Assembly: GCF_000214725.1 (NCBI RefSeq)
Contig: NC_015574.1
Span: forward strand, 1,314,001-1,378,000
Direction: 5' to 3'
Source of the DNA: Methanobacterium paludis
GTDB taxonomy: Archaea > Methanobacteriota > Methanobacteria > Methanobacteriales > Methanobacteriaceae
Length of the DNA: 64,000 nucleotides
The position numbers and the translations under genes were made by a program. Positions 25,077 through 33,591 of the stretch are shown here, in pieces. A model generated the notes under the pieces. The model was given only the letters and a program-made list of their open reading frames with translations. It was not told the origin of the DNA and made no database searches. Position 1 is the first letter of the stretch; each line of letters opens with the position of its first letter.

Positions 25077-26237
25077 TTGAAATTTATAAGGGATAGTCTC
25101 CATGGAAATCTTCAATTAGATGATTTTGAGGTTAAAATAGTTGACACGCCTCAAATACAAAGGTTGAGACGTATAAAACAGTTAGGTTTTACTTATCTTG
25201 TGTATCCTGGTGCGAATCATACTCGATTCGAACATTCCATCGGAGCAATGTACCTATCATCTAGACTTGCAAATAACCTGCAACTTGACGACCATAAAAA
25301 ACAGATGCTACGTGTTTGTGCAATACTCCACGATGCAGGTCACGGTCCCTTTTCTCATGTATCAGAAGGAGTTCTCGGTACATCACATGAGGAACTCACA
25401 TCTAAATTAATAAAGGAATCCCAACTATCAGATATACTATCTGAAAAATTCAATATCCATGAAATAATAAAAACAATAAATGGTAAAGGTTCCCTTGGAC
25501 AAGCAATATCAGGTGAGCTTGACGTTGACAGAATGGACTATCTTTTAAGGGATTCTTATTATACGGGAGTTGCATACGGAGTTATCGATGTTGAAAGGCT
25601 TATTTACAACATGAAACTTGATGGAAACCTGGTTCTCAAACAAAAGGGTGTTCAGGCCGCAGAATCCATGCTCCTTGCAAGATATTTCATGTATCCCAGT
25701 GTTTATCAACACCATACCACACGGATCATCAACTCTATGTTCAGAAGGTGCTTTAAAAATCTTTTAGAAACTGGGGAAGTAGAAGCTGAAAGAATTTATG
25801 AGTACGATGATTTAGACATAATCGTAGCAGCAAGGGCTCAAACAGGTTATATAAAGGATATAATCCAAAAATTAGACAACAGAGATCTGTTCAAAACTGT
25901 TTTTTCATTGAAACTTGACGAACTGGAAAATCCTGATGCTGTATTCAAGTTAGGAGATGAAGAAATAAGACGAATTGAAACAGAGTTATGTGAAGACCTG
26001 AATGTCCCTGAAGGTTACCTTATGGTGGATGTTCCAGAATATCCCTCCTTTGATGAGATGAAAACACAAGTGGCTGTAGAAGATGATATAGTCAAACTTG
26101 GAGATATATCCACAATAGTGCGTGCTTTAAGAGATGCACGATTCAACCATGCTGATCTGTGTATTTACATTCCAAAGGAATATGCAAACAAAACAGCAGG
26201 ATTCCAATTTGAAGATTACATTGAAATACCTGATTAA
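25077..26237 (+). CDS. HD-domain phosphohydrolase (dGTPase/SAMHD1-like)
   Basis: 386 residues starting at TTG (KFIRDSLHGNLQLDD), with the GGGGGG ribosome site inside the end of moaE. HD metal ligands are visible: RFEHSIGAMYL, ILHDAGHGPFSH and ELDVDRMDYLLRD. RLRRIKQLGFTYLVYPGANHTR is the family opening. Related proteins hydrolyse dNTPs to nucleosides and triphosphate and help balance dNTP pools. Substrate choice cannot be read from the sequence. It is cytoplasmic, in an operon with moaE. Confidence 0.88.
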   Translation: MKFIRDSLHGNLQLDDFEVKIVDTPQIQRLRRIKQLGFTYLVYPGANHTRFEHSIGAMYLSSRLANNLQLDDHKKQMLRVCAILHDAGHGPFSHVSEGVLGTSHEELTSKLIKESQLSDILSEKFNIHEIIKTINGKGSLGQAISGELDVDRMDYLLRDSYYTGVAYGVIDVERLIYNMKLDGNLVLKQKGVQAAESMLLARYFMYPSVYQHHTTRIINSMFRRCFKNLLETGEVEAERIYEYDDLDIIVAARAQTGYIKDIIQKLDNRDLFKTVFSLKLDELENPDAVFKLGDEEIRRIETELCEDLNVPEGYLMVDVPEYPSFDEMKTQVAVEDDIVKLGDISTIVRALRDARFNHADLCIYIPKEYANKTAGFQFEDYIEIPD

Positions 26238-26409
26238 AAATATTGATTAAAGATTAGATTGATTGATAGATCGGTTACGGATTGAATTAATGAATATCAA
26301 ATATTCATTTAATTTAGTTATCTGAGATTGAATTTAAGATTAAATTTAATTATCATTACAGTAATAATTAATATAAGCTAATTATTAAAGATAAAAATGG
26401 CGTGATGAA

Positions 26410-26970
26410 ATGATAGTGATTGCAATTACAGGTGCAAGTGGCGTTGCTTATGGAGTAAGACTTCTTGAAGTCTTATCTGAAATTGGAGAGGAAACAGCTC
26501 TTGTTGTAACAGACCCTGCAAAGATAATTCTTAAATATGAATTGGGAATTGAAGAAGATCAAATTAAGGGACTTGCATCTGAATATTACCAACCCGGTGA
26601 TCTTACAGCATCTATAAACAGTGGATCGTGCAGATTCAAATCCATGGTAATTGTTCCGTCCACCATGAAAACAATAGCAGCAATAGCGAACGGTTATGCG
26701 AACAATGCAGTGACAAGGACAGCTGATGTTGCACTTAAAGAACATAGAAAACTTGTACTGGTACCAAGAGAAACTCCTTTAAGAGCCGTACACCTTGAAA
26801 ACATGCTTAAAATAGCTAGAGAAGGAGGTATAATACTCCCTGCAATGCCGGCATTTTATAACAAACCAGAAAACATTGATGAGATGATTGATTTCATCAC
26901 AGGCAAAATCCTCGATGTCCTGGGAATAGATAACGACCTTTTCAAACGATGGCACGGAGAGAAACCATGA
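26410..26970 (+). CDS. ubiX: UbiX-family flavin prenyltransferase
   Basis: Makes prenylated FMN, the cofactor for UbiD-type decarboxylases. The 186 residues begin MIVIAITGASGVAYGVRLLE, the flavin-binding loop, and include VIVPSTMKTIAAIANGYANNAVTRTADVALKE and LVLVPRETPLRAVHLENMLKI, both diagnostic. Methanogens need prenyl-FMN for a UbiD partner that is not in this window. Its TGA stop overlaps the ATG of cbiT (ATGA), so the two are translationally coupled. Confidence 0.93.
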   Translation: MIVIAITGASGVAYGVRLLEVLSEIGEETALVVTDPAKIILKYELGIEEDQIKGLASEYYQPGDLTASINSGSCRFKSMVIVPSTMKTIAAIANGYANNAVTRTADVALKEHRKLVLVPRETPLRAVHLENMLKIAREGGIILPAMPAFYNKPENIDEMIDFITGKILDVLGIDNDLFKRWHGEKP

Positions 26971-27530
26971 TACCTGATCGAGAATTTATAAAAACTCCTG
27001 AAGTTCCAGGTCCAACAAAGGAAGAAGTCAGATGCATTGTTATGTGCAAATCAAAGATATTAAAAGGGGATGTAGTTGCAGATATAGGGTGTGGAACCGG
27101 TGGGATAACCGTTGAATTTGCAAGAAAAGCTAAAGAAGTTTATTCTATTGATAGAAATCCAGATGCCCTTGAAGTCACCGAAAAAAACCTTAAAAAACAT
27201 GGACTCCTGATCAAAGCCAATCTTCTGGAAGGGGATGCCCTTGAGGTCATGGATGAAATTCCTGATTTAAATGTCCTTATGGTGGGTGGAAGCAACGGAG
27301 AACTATCATCAATAATAAAAAAAGGATATAAAAAACTCAAAGATGGTGGCAGAATCATTGTAACATCCATACTCCTTGAAACTCGTGCAGAAGCTGTTAA
27401 AACTTTACAAAGTCTTGATATGATCCCTGACGTTGTTGAGGTTTCCATTTCAAAGGGTAAAATTACAAAAAGGGGTACTATGATGATTGCAAACAATCCA
27501 ATCACAATTATTTCCGCTACGAAAGTTTAG
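26967..27530 (+). CDS. cbiT: Cobalt-precorrin-6B C15-methyltransferase (decarboxylating)
   Basis: Acts in anaerobic corrinoid synthesis, methylating C15 and decarboxylating the C12 acetate. The start at 26967 (MIPDREFIK) overlaps the ubiX stop and has GGAGAG before it; the longer frame from 26949 has no such site. Motif I is VADIGCGTGGITVEFA and the acidic SAM ligand is in YSIDRNPDALE. The protein of 187 residues matches Methanothermobacter MTH146 from memory. Corrinoids are needed for the methyltransferase MtrA. Confidence 0.94.
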   Translation: MIPDREFIKTPEVPGPTKEEVRCIVMCKSKILKGDVVADIGCGTGGITVEFARKAKEVYSIDRNPDALEVTEKNLKKHGLLIKANLLEGDALEVMDEIPDLNVLMVGGSNGELSSIIKKGYKKLKDGGRIIVTSILLETRAEAVKTLQSLDMIPDVVEVSISKGKITKRGTMMIANNPITIISATKV

Positions 27531-27772
27531 AGGATAAAATTAAATGATTAAATAGCGGATAAAATCAAATAGAAGAGTAAATAGAGGATTAAATTAATAA
27601 ATAAAGTAATTAAGACAAATTTGATTAATTAAAATTAGATAAATTATTAATTTTTTATATTTTAAAGCTAAATTTTAAATACCATATATCTAAACAATTA
27701 TCCATTGCTTTAAACAGACAAATTGTGTTAAATTTTTTTGTTTTTTAAAAAAAGTAAGAGGTAAAGGAATTT

Positions 27773-28537
27773 ATGAAATTTCGTGGATGGAGAGTTCGTA
27801 TAGGCTTATTACTGGTTTTAGCATCTGCAATTCTTTACGCAACCAACTTTTTAATTTTCCATGATACACATGATTTGTTTTTTTACATCAGCATTGACAT
27901 TGCATTTGTACCTATCGAGGTTCTATTGGTTGTAATGGTTATAGAAGCAGCCATAGGTGAAAGAGAGAAAAATATAATGCTTGAAAAGCTCAACATGGTG
28001 ATAGGGGCTTTTTTCAGCGAAGTTGGAACAGATTTATTGAAGGATATTTCTGAATTTGACTCCAGATCTGGAGAAATAAAAAAAAGCCTTATAATAAAAG
28101 ATAACTGGTCCCAAAAAGATTTCCTTGAAGCTGAAAAATTTATAAACGATTACAACTACAAGCTCGATATTGAAGGAACGGATCCCAATTCAATATCATT
28201 CTTAAAGAATACCCAAAGTTTTCTTATCAATAAAAGAAAATTTTTACTTGCTCTTCTTGAAAATCCAAACCTTTTAGAACACGAAACATTCACAGAACTT
28301 TTAAGGGCTGTTTTCCATCTTACAGAGGAACTGGAAAACCGAGAAGATATGACCAAACTACCTGAATCAGATTATAAACACCTTAACTTAGATACAGAAA
28401 GGGCATACAATTTATTAATCTACGAGTGGTTGCAGTACATGGAACATTTAATGAACAACTATCCTTATCTATTCTCCCTTGCGCTGAGGACAAATCCATT
28501 TGACCCTGATGCAAAAGTTGAGATCCAAGATAGTTGA
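27773..28537 (+). CDS. Two-helix membrane protein of unknown function
   Basis: 254 residues. Two membrane helices at about 9-30 (IGLLLVLASAILYATNFLIF) and 37-60 (FYISIDIAFVPIEVLLVVMVIEA) are followed by about 190 cytoplasmic, mostly helical residues rich in Leu and Glu. No catalytic motif is visible. The start has an AAGAGGTAAAGG region upstream. The last codons are caught in a 16-bp tandem duplication that also creates the overlap with the next ORF. Similar proteins seem limited to Methanobacteriales, which is an impression from memory. Confidence 0.65.
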   Translation: MKFRGWRVRIGLLLVLASAILYATNFLIFHDTHDLFFYISIDIAFVPIEVLLVVMVIEAAIGEREKNIMLEKLNMVIGAFFSEVGTDLLKDISEFDSRSGEIKKSLIIKDNWSQKDFLEAEKFINDYNYKLDIEGTDPNSISFLKNTQSFLINKRKFLLALLENPNLLEHETFTELLRAVFHLTEELENREDMTKLPESDYKHLNLDTERAYNLLIYEWLQYMEHLMNNYPYLFSLALRTNPFDPDAKVEIQDS

Positions 28538-28547
28538 GATCCAAGAT
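28516..28547. repeat. 16-bp tandem duplication at a gene junction
   Basis: AGTTGAGATCCAAGAT occurs twice in tandem. The first gene ends and the second begins (TTGA overlap) inside it. Confidence 0.85.
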
Positions 28548-28881
28548 CGAACTAAATTTAGCGAAACCAGAAACATTTCATAAGATATTTATGCAAGTAT
28601 TACCATATAATCCAAAAACTAGTGTGGTTGATTTAATGGAGAGGTTAACTCTCGAGCAGTATAGAAAAATGGTTGACAAGGTAATTAAGTTTGAAAAGTT
28701 GAATGGAGAAATGCCAGAATACACTGTTGTAGATGGTTGCAAAATAGGCAAAAAAAACTACATTGATATGATAGAAACTGTGAACAAGTTCCTCCTTGAA
28801 ATGGGTCGAAGTCCTGGAATTGTTGAAATTGGATCGAGAAGTGGAACAGATTACAGTGAATGCGAATTTTTAATTCGATAG
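28534..28881 (+). CDS. Pseudomurein-binding-repeat-like small protein
   Basis: 115 residues from a TTG that overlaps the upstream TGA. YRKMVDKVIKFEKLNGEMPE followed by YTVVDGCKIGKKNYIDMI, and then VNKFLLEMGRSPGIVEIGS, look like one and a half pseudomurein-binding repeats (PF09373, about 35 residues each), which hold proteins to the pseudomurein wall of Methanobacteriales. Unusually there is no signal peptide. The start is uncertain; an internal ATG near 28591 lacks a ribosome site. It could be a domain cut off from a larger wall protein. Confidence 0.6.
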   Translation: MRSKIELNLAKPETFHKIFMQVLPYNPKTSVVDLMERLTLEQYRKMVDKVIKFEKLNGEMPEYTVVDGCKIGKKNYIDMIETVNKFLLEMGRSPGIVEIGSRSGTDYSECEFLIR

Positions 28882-29193
28882 ATCATATCAAATCCAATAA
28901 AATAATTGGCCTTAAGAATCTCCTTTCACCTTAATATTGTCTAACTAGGGTCATCTTTGATATCCTGATTGTTTTTCATATTCAATTGATCTTGATATTA
29001 TTTGGGATATTCAATTTGGTATTTTAATTCCTTATTTTTTTATGTTGCAAAAAAAACTAATACAAAAAAAGATACTGTTAAATGGATATAAGAAGCCTTA
29101 AAGGATAATAACACTCCTTAAACATAGAATACATTCTATTTATTCTTTTTAAACCTTAATCTAATTGTTTAATTATTGCTTTAAATTAAACGC
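28882..29193. other. Convergent spacer
   Basis: No gene. T-rich stretches (for example TTCCTTATTTTTTTATG near 29028-29044) may end the rightward transcript. Confidence 0.5.
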
Positions 29194-29838
29194 TCAAAAC
29201 TTGGAAGCATCCTTAAAATTATTTTCGTAGATGTGTGCACTGATGGAATGGATTGTAATTGGCCCTAAAGTCACTTTAACAGCACCTGCAACGTGATCTG
29301 CAAGCCCACTAAGCCCAAAAAAGTTAGGAATCCATGCTCCATATATATCCTGACTTCTCCAGAGTGCTGTGGTATAAAGCTTATTTTTTCTTATCTTAAA
29401 GTCAACAAGAATCATGCACGGAATTTCATCCTGATAATGGTCAATAGAAGGGTCAAATGCTGTCATAGTTGCTCTTCTTGTCGTTTTATTCTCCCTTAAA
29501 CGTTTTATAACAGCCTCAATCTGGTCAGTTTTAACACGATAAATGTTTTTACCAACCTTGAATCCAAAATGTTCCCTCAGCCGGTTACCATAGGTATATG
29601 CAAACCCCTGACCATCAGGGTCTAAAAACTGTTTTTTATACCGTTTAAGCTTTTCACCAGTCCAGAAATAGCCTTCAGGCGGTTTTGAAATTGAAGGTTC
29701 TTCAACTATTACAACAACATTTAAAAGCTCTTTTGTGACAGAATCCCGTTCATCTTCCAGTTGAATCCCATTTTTCATAACTTGCTTTACGATCATTTTC
29801 CATGCATCTTCAGCTGTGGCTGTTTTAATTGTAACCAT
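29194..29838 (-). CDS. thyA: Thymidylate synthase, archaeal ThyA type
   Basis: 214 residues. Makes dTMP from dUMP with a methylene donor that in methanogens is probably methylene-tetrahydromethanopterin. The nucleophile is C141 in QDEIPCMI. The dUMP phosphate/base motifs include ENKTTRRATMTAF, WRSQDIYGAWIPNF and GLADHVAG. The enzyme is shorter than bacterial ThyA, as is normal for this branch. I start at 29838 (MVTIKTATAEDAW) because GGAAG precedes it; the longer frame adds an Asn-rich tail without a ribosome site. Related enzymes can be dUMP or dCMP hydroxymethylases. Confidence 0.85.
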   Translation of the reverse strand: MVTIKTATAEDAWKMIVKQVMKNGIQLEDERDSVTKELLNVVVIVEEPSISKPPEGYFWTGEKLKRYKKQFLDPDGQGFAYTYGNRLREHFGFKVGKNIYRVKTDQIEAVIKRLRENKTTRRATMTAFDPSIDHYQDEIPCMILVDFKIRKNKLYTTALWRSQDIYGAWIPNFFGLSGLADHVAGAVKVTLGPITIHSISAHIYENNFKDASKF

Positions 29839-30202
29839 ATTATCTTCCTTTAAAATTCTTTTTATATTATTATTTCCATTACAATCCATAACCCCTTAGC
29901 CAATACCAAAAAAATCTTGTATGGACATAAATCTAATTTAATGTTGCTCCATTACTATTTTATTATTTACTATTCAAAAAAATTCAAAAGATTTATTTAT
30001 GAGAACTGAAAAGGAGAGAAAATTAGGATATTCAGATTAAAAGAAGGGATAAGAAAGTAGATAAGAAAAGAACTGAAAAATAATTGACAGATAATAGGAA
30101 CCATAATGATATTAAAACTAATAAAATAATTCAAATACTATTAAAACTAATTCAAATACTAATTAAAACTTAAAAACTAGTTCTCATCCAATAACTCAAA
30201 TA
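29839..30202. other. Spacer between thyA and mobA
   Basis: No coding signal. It contains repeated words such as CAAATACTAATTAAAACT near 30120-30175, typical of AT-rich spacers in this genome. Confidence 0.5.
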
Positions 30203-30853
30203 TTATTCATCCTTCTTAACATCATCCATCCTGTTCATATTCTGAAAACTCCTACCAGTTTTATCAAGAGACTCAACAGCAACGAATTTAACATTTATCA
30301 TCTCAATTAAAGATTTAACATTCCTCAAATCATCTTTAAGGATTTTTTCAATCTTTTCTTTGTTATCTTTTTTATAAATGGAATGTAATGGTTCTACACG
30401 ACCGTCAGGCCATCTTGGAACAACAGCATCAAATCTACTTCCATCTTCACCTTTATCTTCATCATAAAAACTGAAAATCTTCAAAACAAATGATTTTGAA
30501 ACAAATGGAGAATCACAAGGTAAAACAAGGGCTTCATCTGATTTTATAAGTGAAAGACCTGTTAATATGCCCACAAGTGGCCCCTGATCCTTTATAATAT
30601 CTGTACAAATTTTAAGGTCTATTTTAAAATTTGATTTTAGGTCGGAATTTAGATCAATTTCAAAGGATTTTAAAATCTTTTTATATGCATCAATCTGCTT
30701 TTCATCCCTTAAAACAAGCACAACTTCATCTACAACATTTTCGACAGCTTCAAGGACATGTAGCACCATTGGTTTGCCTTGAATGAGCATTGATCCTTTA
30801 TCTTTTCCCATCCTCTGACTCAGACCACCACAGAGTATTATACAAGATTTCAT
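30203..30853 (-). CDS. mobA: Molybdenum cofactor guanylyltransferase
   Basis: Transfers GMP to molybdopterin to make the guanine-dinucleotide cofactor used by formylmethanofuran and formate dehydrogenases. The 216 residues open with SCIILCGGLSQRMGKDKGSM (nucleotide-binding L-x-G-G-x-S-x-R-M-G-x-D-K), and LVLPCDSPFVS carries the metal-binding Asp. A Lys/Asp-rich insert SFEIDLNSDLKSNFKIDLK near residues 64-82 looks locally duplicated and lengthens one loop. It is monocistronic. Confidence 0.92.
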   Translation of the reverse strand: MKSCIILCGGLSQRMGKDKGSMLIQGKPMVLHVLEAVENVVDEVVLVLRDEKQIDAYKKILKSFEIDLNSDLKSNFKIDLKICTDIIKDQGPLVGILTGLSLIKSDEALVLPCDSPFVSKSFVLKIFSFYDEDKGEDGSRFDAVVPRWPDGRVEPLHSIYKKDNKEKIEKILKDDLRNVKSLIEMINVKFVAVESLDKTGRSFQNMNRMDDVKKDE

Positions 30854-31340
30854 GGTTTTTCATCTCAATTTGAGGATATATTTGATCTCAAACTTTTAAT
30901 CAACTAATTCTGGTTCTCTAGATCTTACGAAGTTCCCTGAGTACAAGATACATATTATATTATTCTATAGATTTTTTTAATACAATATATCATAAACCCC
31001 AAAATATTGGACAATGCTTCGATCCAAATATAACTACTCATACTCCTCCAATACTATTAATTTAGTGTATACAATATTTAAATTTTATTAACTAAAAAAC
31101 AGCTTTTTTTAAAGGAATATTAAAAACCATTCCCTTTTATTCAATGGAAAAACAAGCCTTTCACTAAGTTGAAAGAAAAATAAACAGCAAATAAATTAAA
31201 ATGACATCAAAAACTTAGACTCCAAAAACATTGGGACAACTTACAAAATTTACAACCACTTTTTCTTAATTTGACTTGAATTGTACGAATAATCTATATT
31301 TAGCCTTAAATTATTTTACTATATATTTTTACGTTTGACA

Positions 31341-31376
31341 ATGTCGGAAAATGCTGGAAAATGTCGGAAAATGTCG
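31341..31376. repeat. 10-bp tandem repeat array ATGTCGGAAA, 3.6 copies
   Basis: Units at 31341, 31351 (one dinucleotide swap, ATGCTGGAAA), 31361 and 31371 (ATGTCG only). The 10-bp period places each copy on the same face of the helix, directly upstream of a TATA box. This looks like an operator or activator-binding array. Confidence 0.75.
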
Positions 31377-31381
31377 TTTTC

Positions 31382-31390
31382 TTTATAAAA
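31382..31390 (+). promoter_or_regulatory. TATA box downstream of the repeat array
   Basis: TTTATAAAA follows the array by 5 bp. Transcription would start near 31415, about 30 nt before the ATG at 31447. Confidence 0.5.
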
Positions 31391-31446
31391 CCATTATATA
31401 ATCCGAAACATTCATATATGAAGATATGCATAATTGGTATTAAGAA

Positions 31447-31898
31447 ATGGAGGACTTAAAGAATTTTAGTTATAGAAATAATGGTTTTAACCAGGTAGAA
31501 ATGTACATACTGTTTTTATATGCTGTAGTGATCAAGAATTAAGTACTAATGAGACTGATATTCTCTATTTTGGACATGATATATCTCCTCACAAAGAAAT
31601 TCTGGAAGAGTTTGAAATTTTCGACGAAATCCAAGCATATAAAAATAAAAAAATTTTTACCTCAAAACCAAGTAAATCTGACCATTATGGCCCTGATATT
31701 ATTTATCCTAATCATTTTTCGCCACATGATATAGGAATAATTAGTTTAGTCACGTCAGAACCATTTAAACTGATGTTTTTTATACTAATATTTGAAGAAC
31801 AAAGCTTAACTATTCAAAAGGTGATTATAACTAGAGTAAGTGATGTATCAATTGAACAAGTTGATTTACAATTTAAGCCGTATATTGGTGGAAATTGA
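31447..31898 (+). pseudogene. Frameshifted ORF of unknown function
   Basis: The ATG at 31447 opens MEDLKNFSYRNNGFNQ. Coding character then passes to another frame that is open from 31496 without a start codon (HTVFICCSDQELSTNETD, later HYGPDIIYPNHFSPHDIG, ending QVDLQFKPYIGGN) and stops at 31898. Joining the frames near 31490 gives about 150 residues. No family is recognised. The next gene starts 39 nt later on the same strand, so they were probably one operon. It may be a decayed gene or a base-call error. Confidence 0.55.
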
Positions 31899-31937
31899 AT
31901 TATATCATATTATTTTCAAGTGTGTTGAGGGATTTAA

Positions 31938-32711
31938 GTGAATATATTGGATTGGTTACAAGCTTATAGTGGATTATTATCATTTATATCAAGTATTATA
32001 CTTGTTGTAGTAACGGGAATCTATGTTTATTTTACTAAAAAAATTATGGATACAAGTATTCGTCAATCTAATTTAGTTAGTAATCCTGTAGTTGGTATTA
32101 AACTTGGAAATATGGGAATTAGCACTGTATTTGGCCCATCACGTCGAAATATGGATATTGGATTAAACTTAACAAATGTCGGGAATGCCCCAGCAATTGA
32201 AGTTTTAGTTGATGCTGAGATAGAGTATCAATATACAAATATAAATGGAGAAAAAATTATTCCTGCTAGATTTGAACCATCTTCAATTCCATTTATCCGT
32301 CCAGGGGAAGAAGTATTAGAAGAAAACCAGCATAATCCTACTTTTGGAAACACTTGTATCGCTCATTTATTTGATGATAAACGTGAAAATTCTCGTCTCA
32401 ATATTCATAGGATTGAAAACAATCCAAGAAAATATCCTTATCCTCATTCAATTTTAAGAGTTTATATATATTATCGGAATAATTTAGGGCAGTATTTTGA
32501 AAGTACTTATGAAACTCAATTTGATGTAGGTAACTCTATAAGAAAAGCAGGAGAGCCTCTAGATTTTATTCCACCTGCAGATGATGAAACTTGTGAATTA
32601 AGACAAATATTTATTCCTAGGCCCATATTTCATTCTGGTCCAATAAAAAAAGAAAAAATGGAAAAAGAAATAATCCATAGAGACTCTAAACGGAATTTAT
32701 GTGGATGGTAA
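31938..32711 (+). CDS. Single-pass membrane protein of unknown function
   Basis: 257 residues from a GTG start with GAGGG about 7 nt upstream. One N-terminal membrane helix (about 12-33, LLSFISSIILVVVTGIYVYF) is followed by a beta-rich domain of about 200 residues (GLNLTNVGNAPAIEVLVDAEI, then ILRVYIYYRNNLGQYFES). The NVGNAPA segment resembles immunoglobulin-like folds seen in one-helix proteins encoded by phage-defence loci, but I cannot name a family. It follows the frameshifted ORF and faces the CD-NTase-like gene across about 880 bp. Confidence 0.6.
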   Translation: MNILDWLQAYSGLLSFISSIILVVVTGIYVYFTKKIMDTSIRQSNLVSNPVVGIKLGNMGISTVFGPSRRNMDIGLNLTNVGNAPAIEVLVDAEIEYQYTNINGEKIIPARFEPSSIPFIRPGEEVLEENQHNPTFGNTCIAHLFDDKRENSRLNIHRIENNPRKYPYPHSILRVYIYYRNNLGQYFESTYETQFDVGNSIRKAGEPLDFIPPADDETCELRQIFIPRPIFHSGPIKKEKMEKEIIHRDSKRNLCGW

Positions 32712-32840
32712 GAGTTTATTATAAAGTGTTGTAGCTGGATTTTTACAAATATCTTCCGTTGTATTTTTCAAAACTATGTTTTTAATATTATCATTATCTT
32801 CATTATATTTCCAGAAAGTATATTCCTATCAATATATAAG

Positions 32841-32863
32841 TTCGTTAAACCGCTCATAACGAA
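32841..32863. promoter_or_regulatory. Inverted repeat TTCGTTA-N9-TAACGAA
   Basis: A perfect 7-bp dyad. A near copy lies at 34763-34786 on the other side of the nucleotidyltransferase gene. Confidence 0.45.
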
Positions 32864-33041
32864 GTATTGTTTAAAAAACAATTTATAGAATCTTATATTA
32901 AAAATAGAACAATATAAATGGATGTATAGTTTTTAGGAAAATCAGTTAACAACAGGATGAATCGTGAGATTCTACAAGAGTAATCTTCTAAATAGCCATC
33001 TCGAAAAAGTGTATGAGATCCAGAATGTTTTTTAAATATAG

Positions 33042-33125
33042 ATGGCAAGATATGAATTGCACGGAGCGATTTCTGTTTTTGGATGGATTTTTGTAGTTTT
33101 AGGCACTGTAATTTTATTTTTTTAG
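33042..33125 (+). other. Possible small membrane peptide, 27 residues
   Basis: Reads MARYELHGAISVFGWIFVV and ends in a hydrophobic tail. It has one membrane helix and no clear ribosome site. It could be a toxin-like peptide or the start of a decayed membrane gene. Confidence 0.25.
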
Positions 33126-33400
33126 GTTTTCTGTGTTTTTTTATAATGTTAAATTTTTTTAGATGTTTTTGCGAATTTAAGTGATGAATTTTATTTTTTA
33201 AGCTGTTTAATATTTTTTGGTTTTTATGGACTTGAAGTAGTTGAACAGACCAAGATCAGCGAAAATTAAGCAGCATTACTAATTGTTTAATATATTGCTC
33301 ATTAAAGAGGAACTGGATAAATAACTAGAGTAAAATAAGAGTTTATGAGTTTATTTAAAAGCAGTTTTGAGCGAATATGCAGGCAGGAAAGTGAAGATGA

Positions 33401-33557
33401 TTGATTAATATTATAATCGGCATAATTGTTATTGCTGTAACTTCTTATTTATTATATCCTGTTTTACGTCATGAAACCACAAAAATAACTAAAAATAATG
33501 GTTTTAACTACTATTTTAGTTGGTCTAGCTAATATAATTGGTGAATTTGCTTTTTAA
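33401..33557 (+). pseudogene. Frameshifted small two-helix membrane protein
   Basis: A TTG at 33401 with GGAAAGTG upstream opens INIIIGIIVIAVTSYLLYPV, then RHETTKITK. Near 33500 the frame changes to MVLTTILVGLANIIGEFAF and a stop at 33557. The shift lies in an A-rich run. Two hydrophobic helices joined by a polar loop suggest a small membrane protein, now broken. Confidence 0.4.
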
Positions 33558-33591
33558 ATAGTCATTTTTTCTATTTTTTAATAAATCTTGA

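Larger units (their letters stand above)
30854..31446. other. Spacer with phased repeat array and promoter
   Basis: Mostly AT-rich without genes. The right part holds a 10-bp repeat array (31341-31376) followed at once by a TATA box (31382-31390) that would drive the frameshifted ORF downstream. Confidence 0.6.
32712..33591. other. Decayed stretch with small membrane ORF relics
   Basis: About 880 bp without a convincing intact gene. It contains an inverted repeat at 32841-32863, a 27-codon hydrophobic ORF at 33042-33125, and a frameshifted two-helix membrane relic at 33401-33557. Confidence 0.55.

Noticed and set aside
28882..29193. Possible small gene between the wall-binding-like ORF and thyA
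   Set aside because: All frames are short and T-rich; it looks like a convergent terminator region.
31341..31376. Short tandem repeats considered as a CRISPR or replication iteron
   Set aside because: There are no spacers, and only 3.6 copies next to a promoter. An operator array is simpler.
31549..31734. 61-residue ORF with an ATG
   Set aside because: It lies in the wrong frame; the neighbouring frame, open to 31898, has far better coding character and a consistent relation to the next gene.
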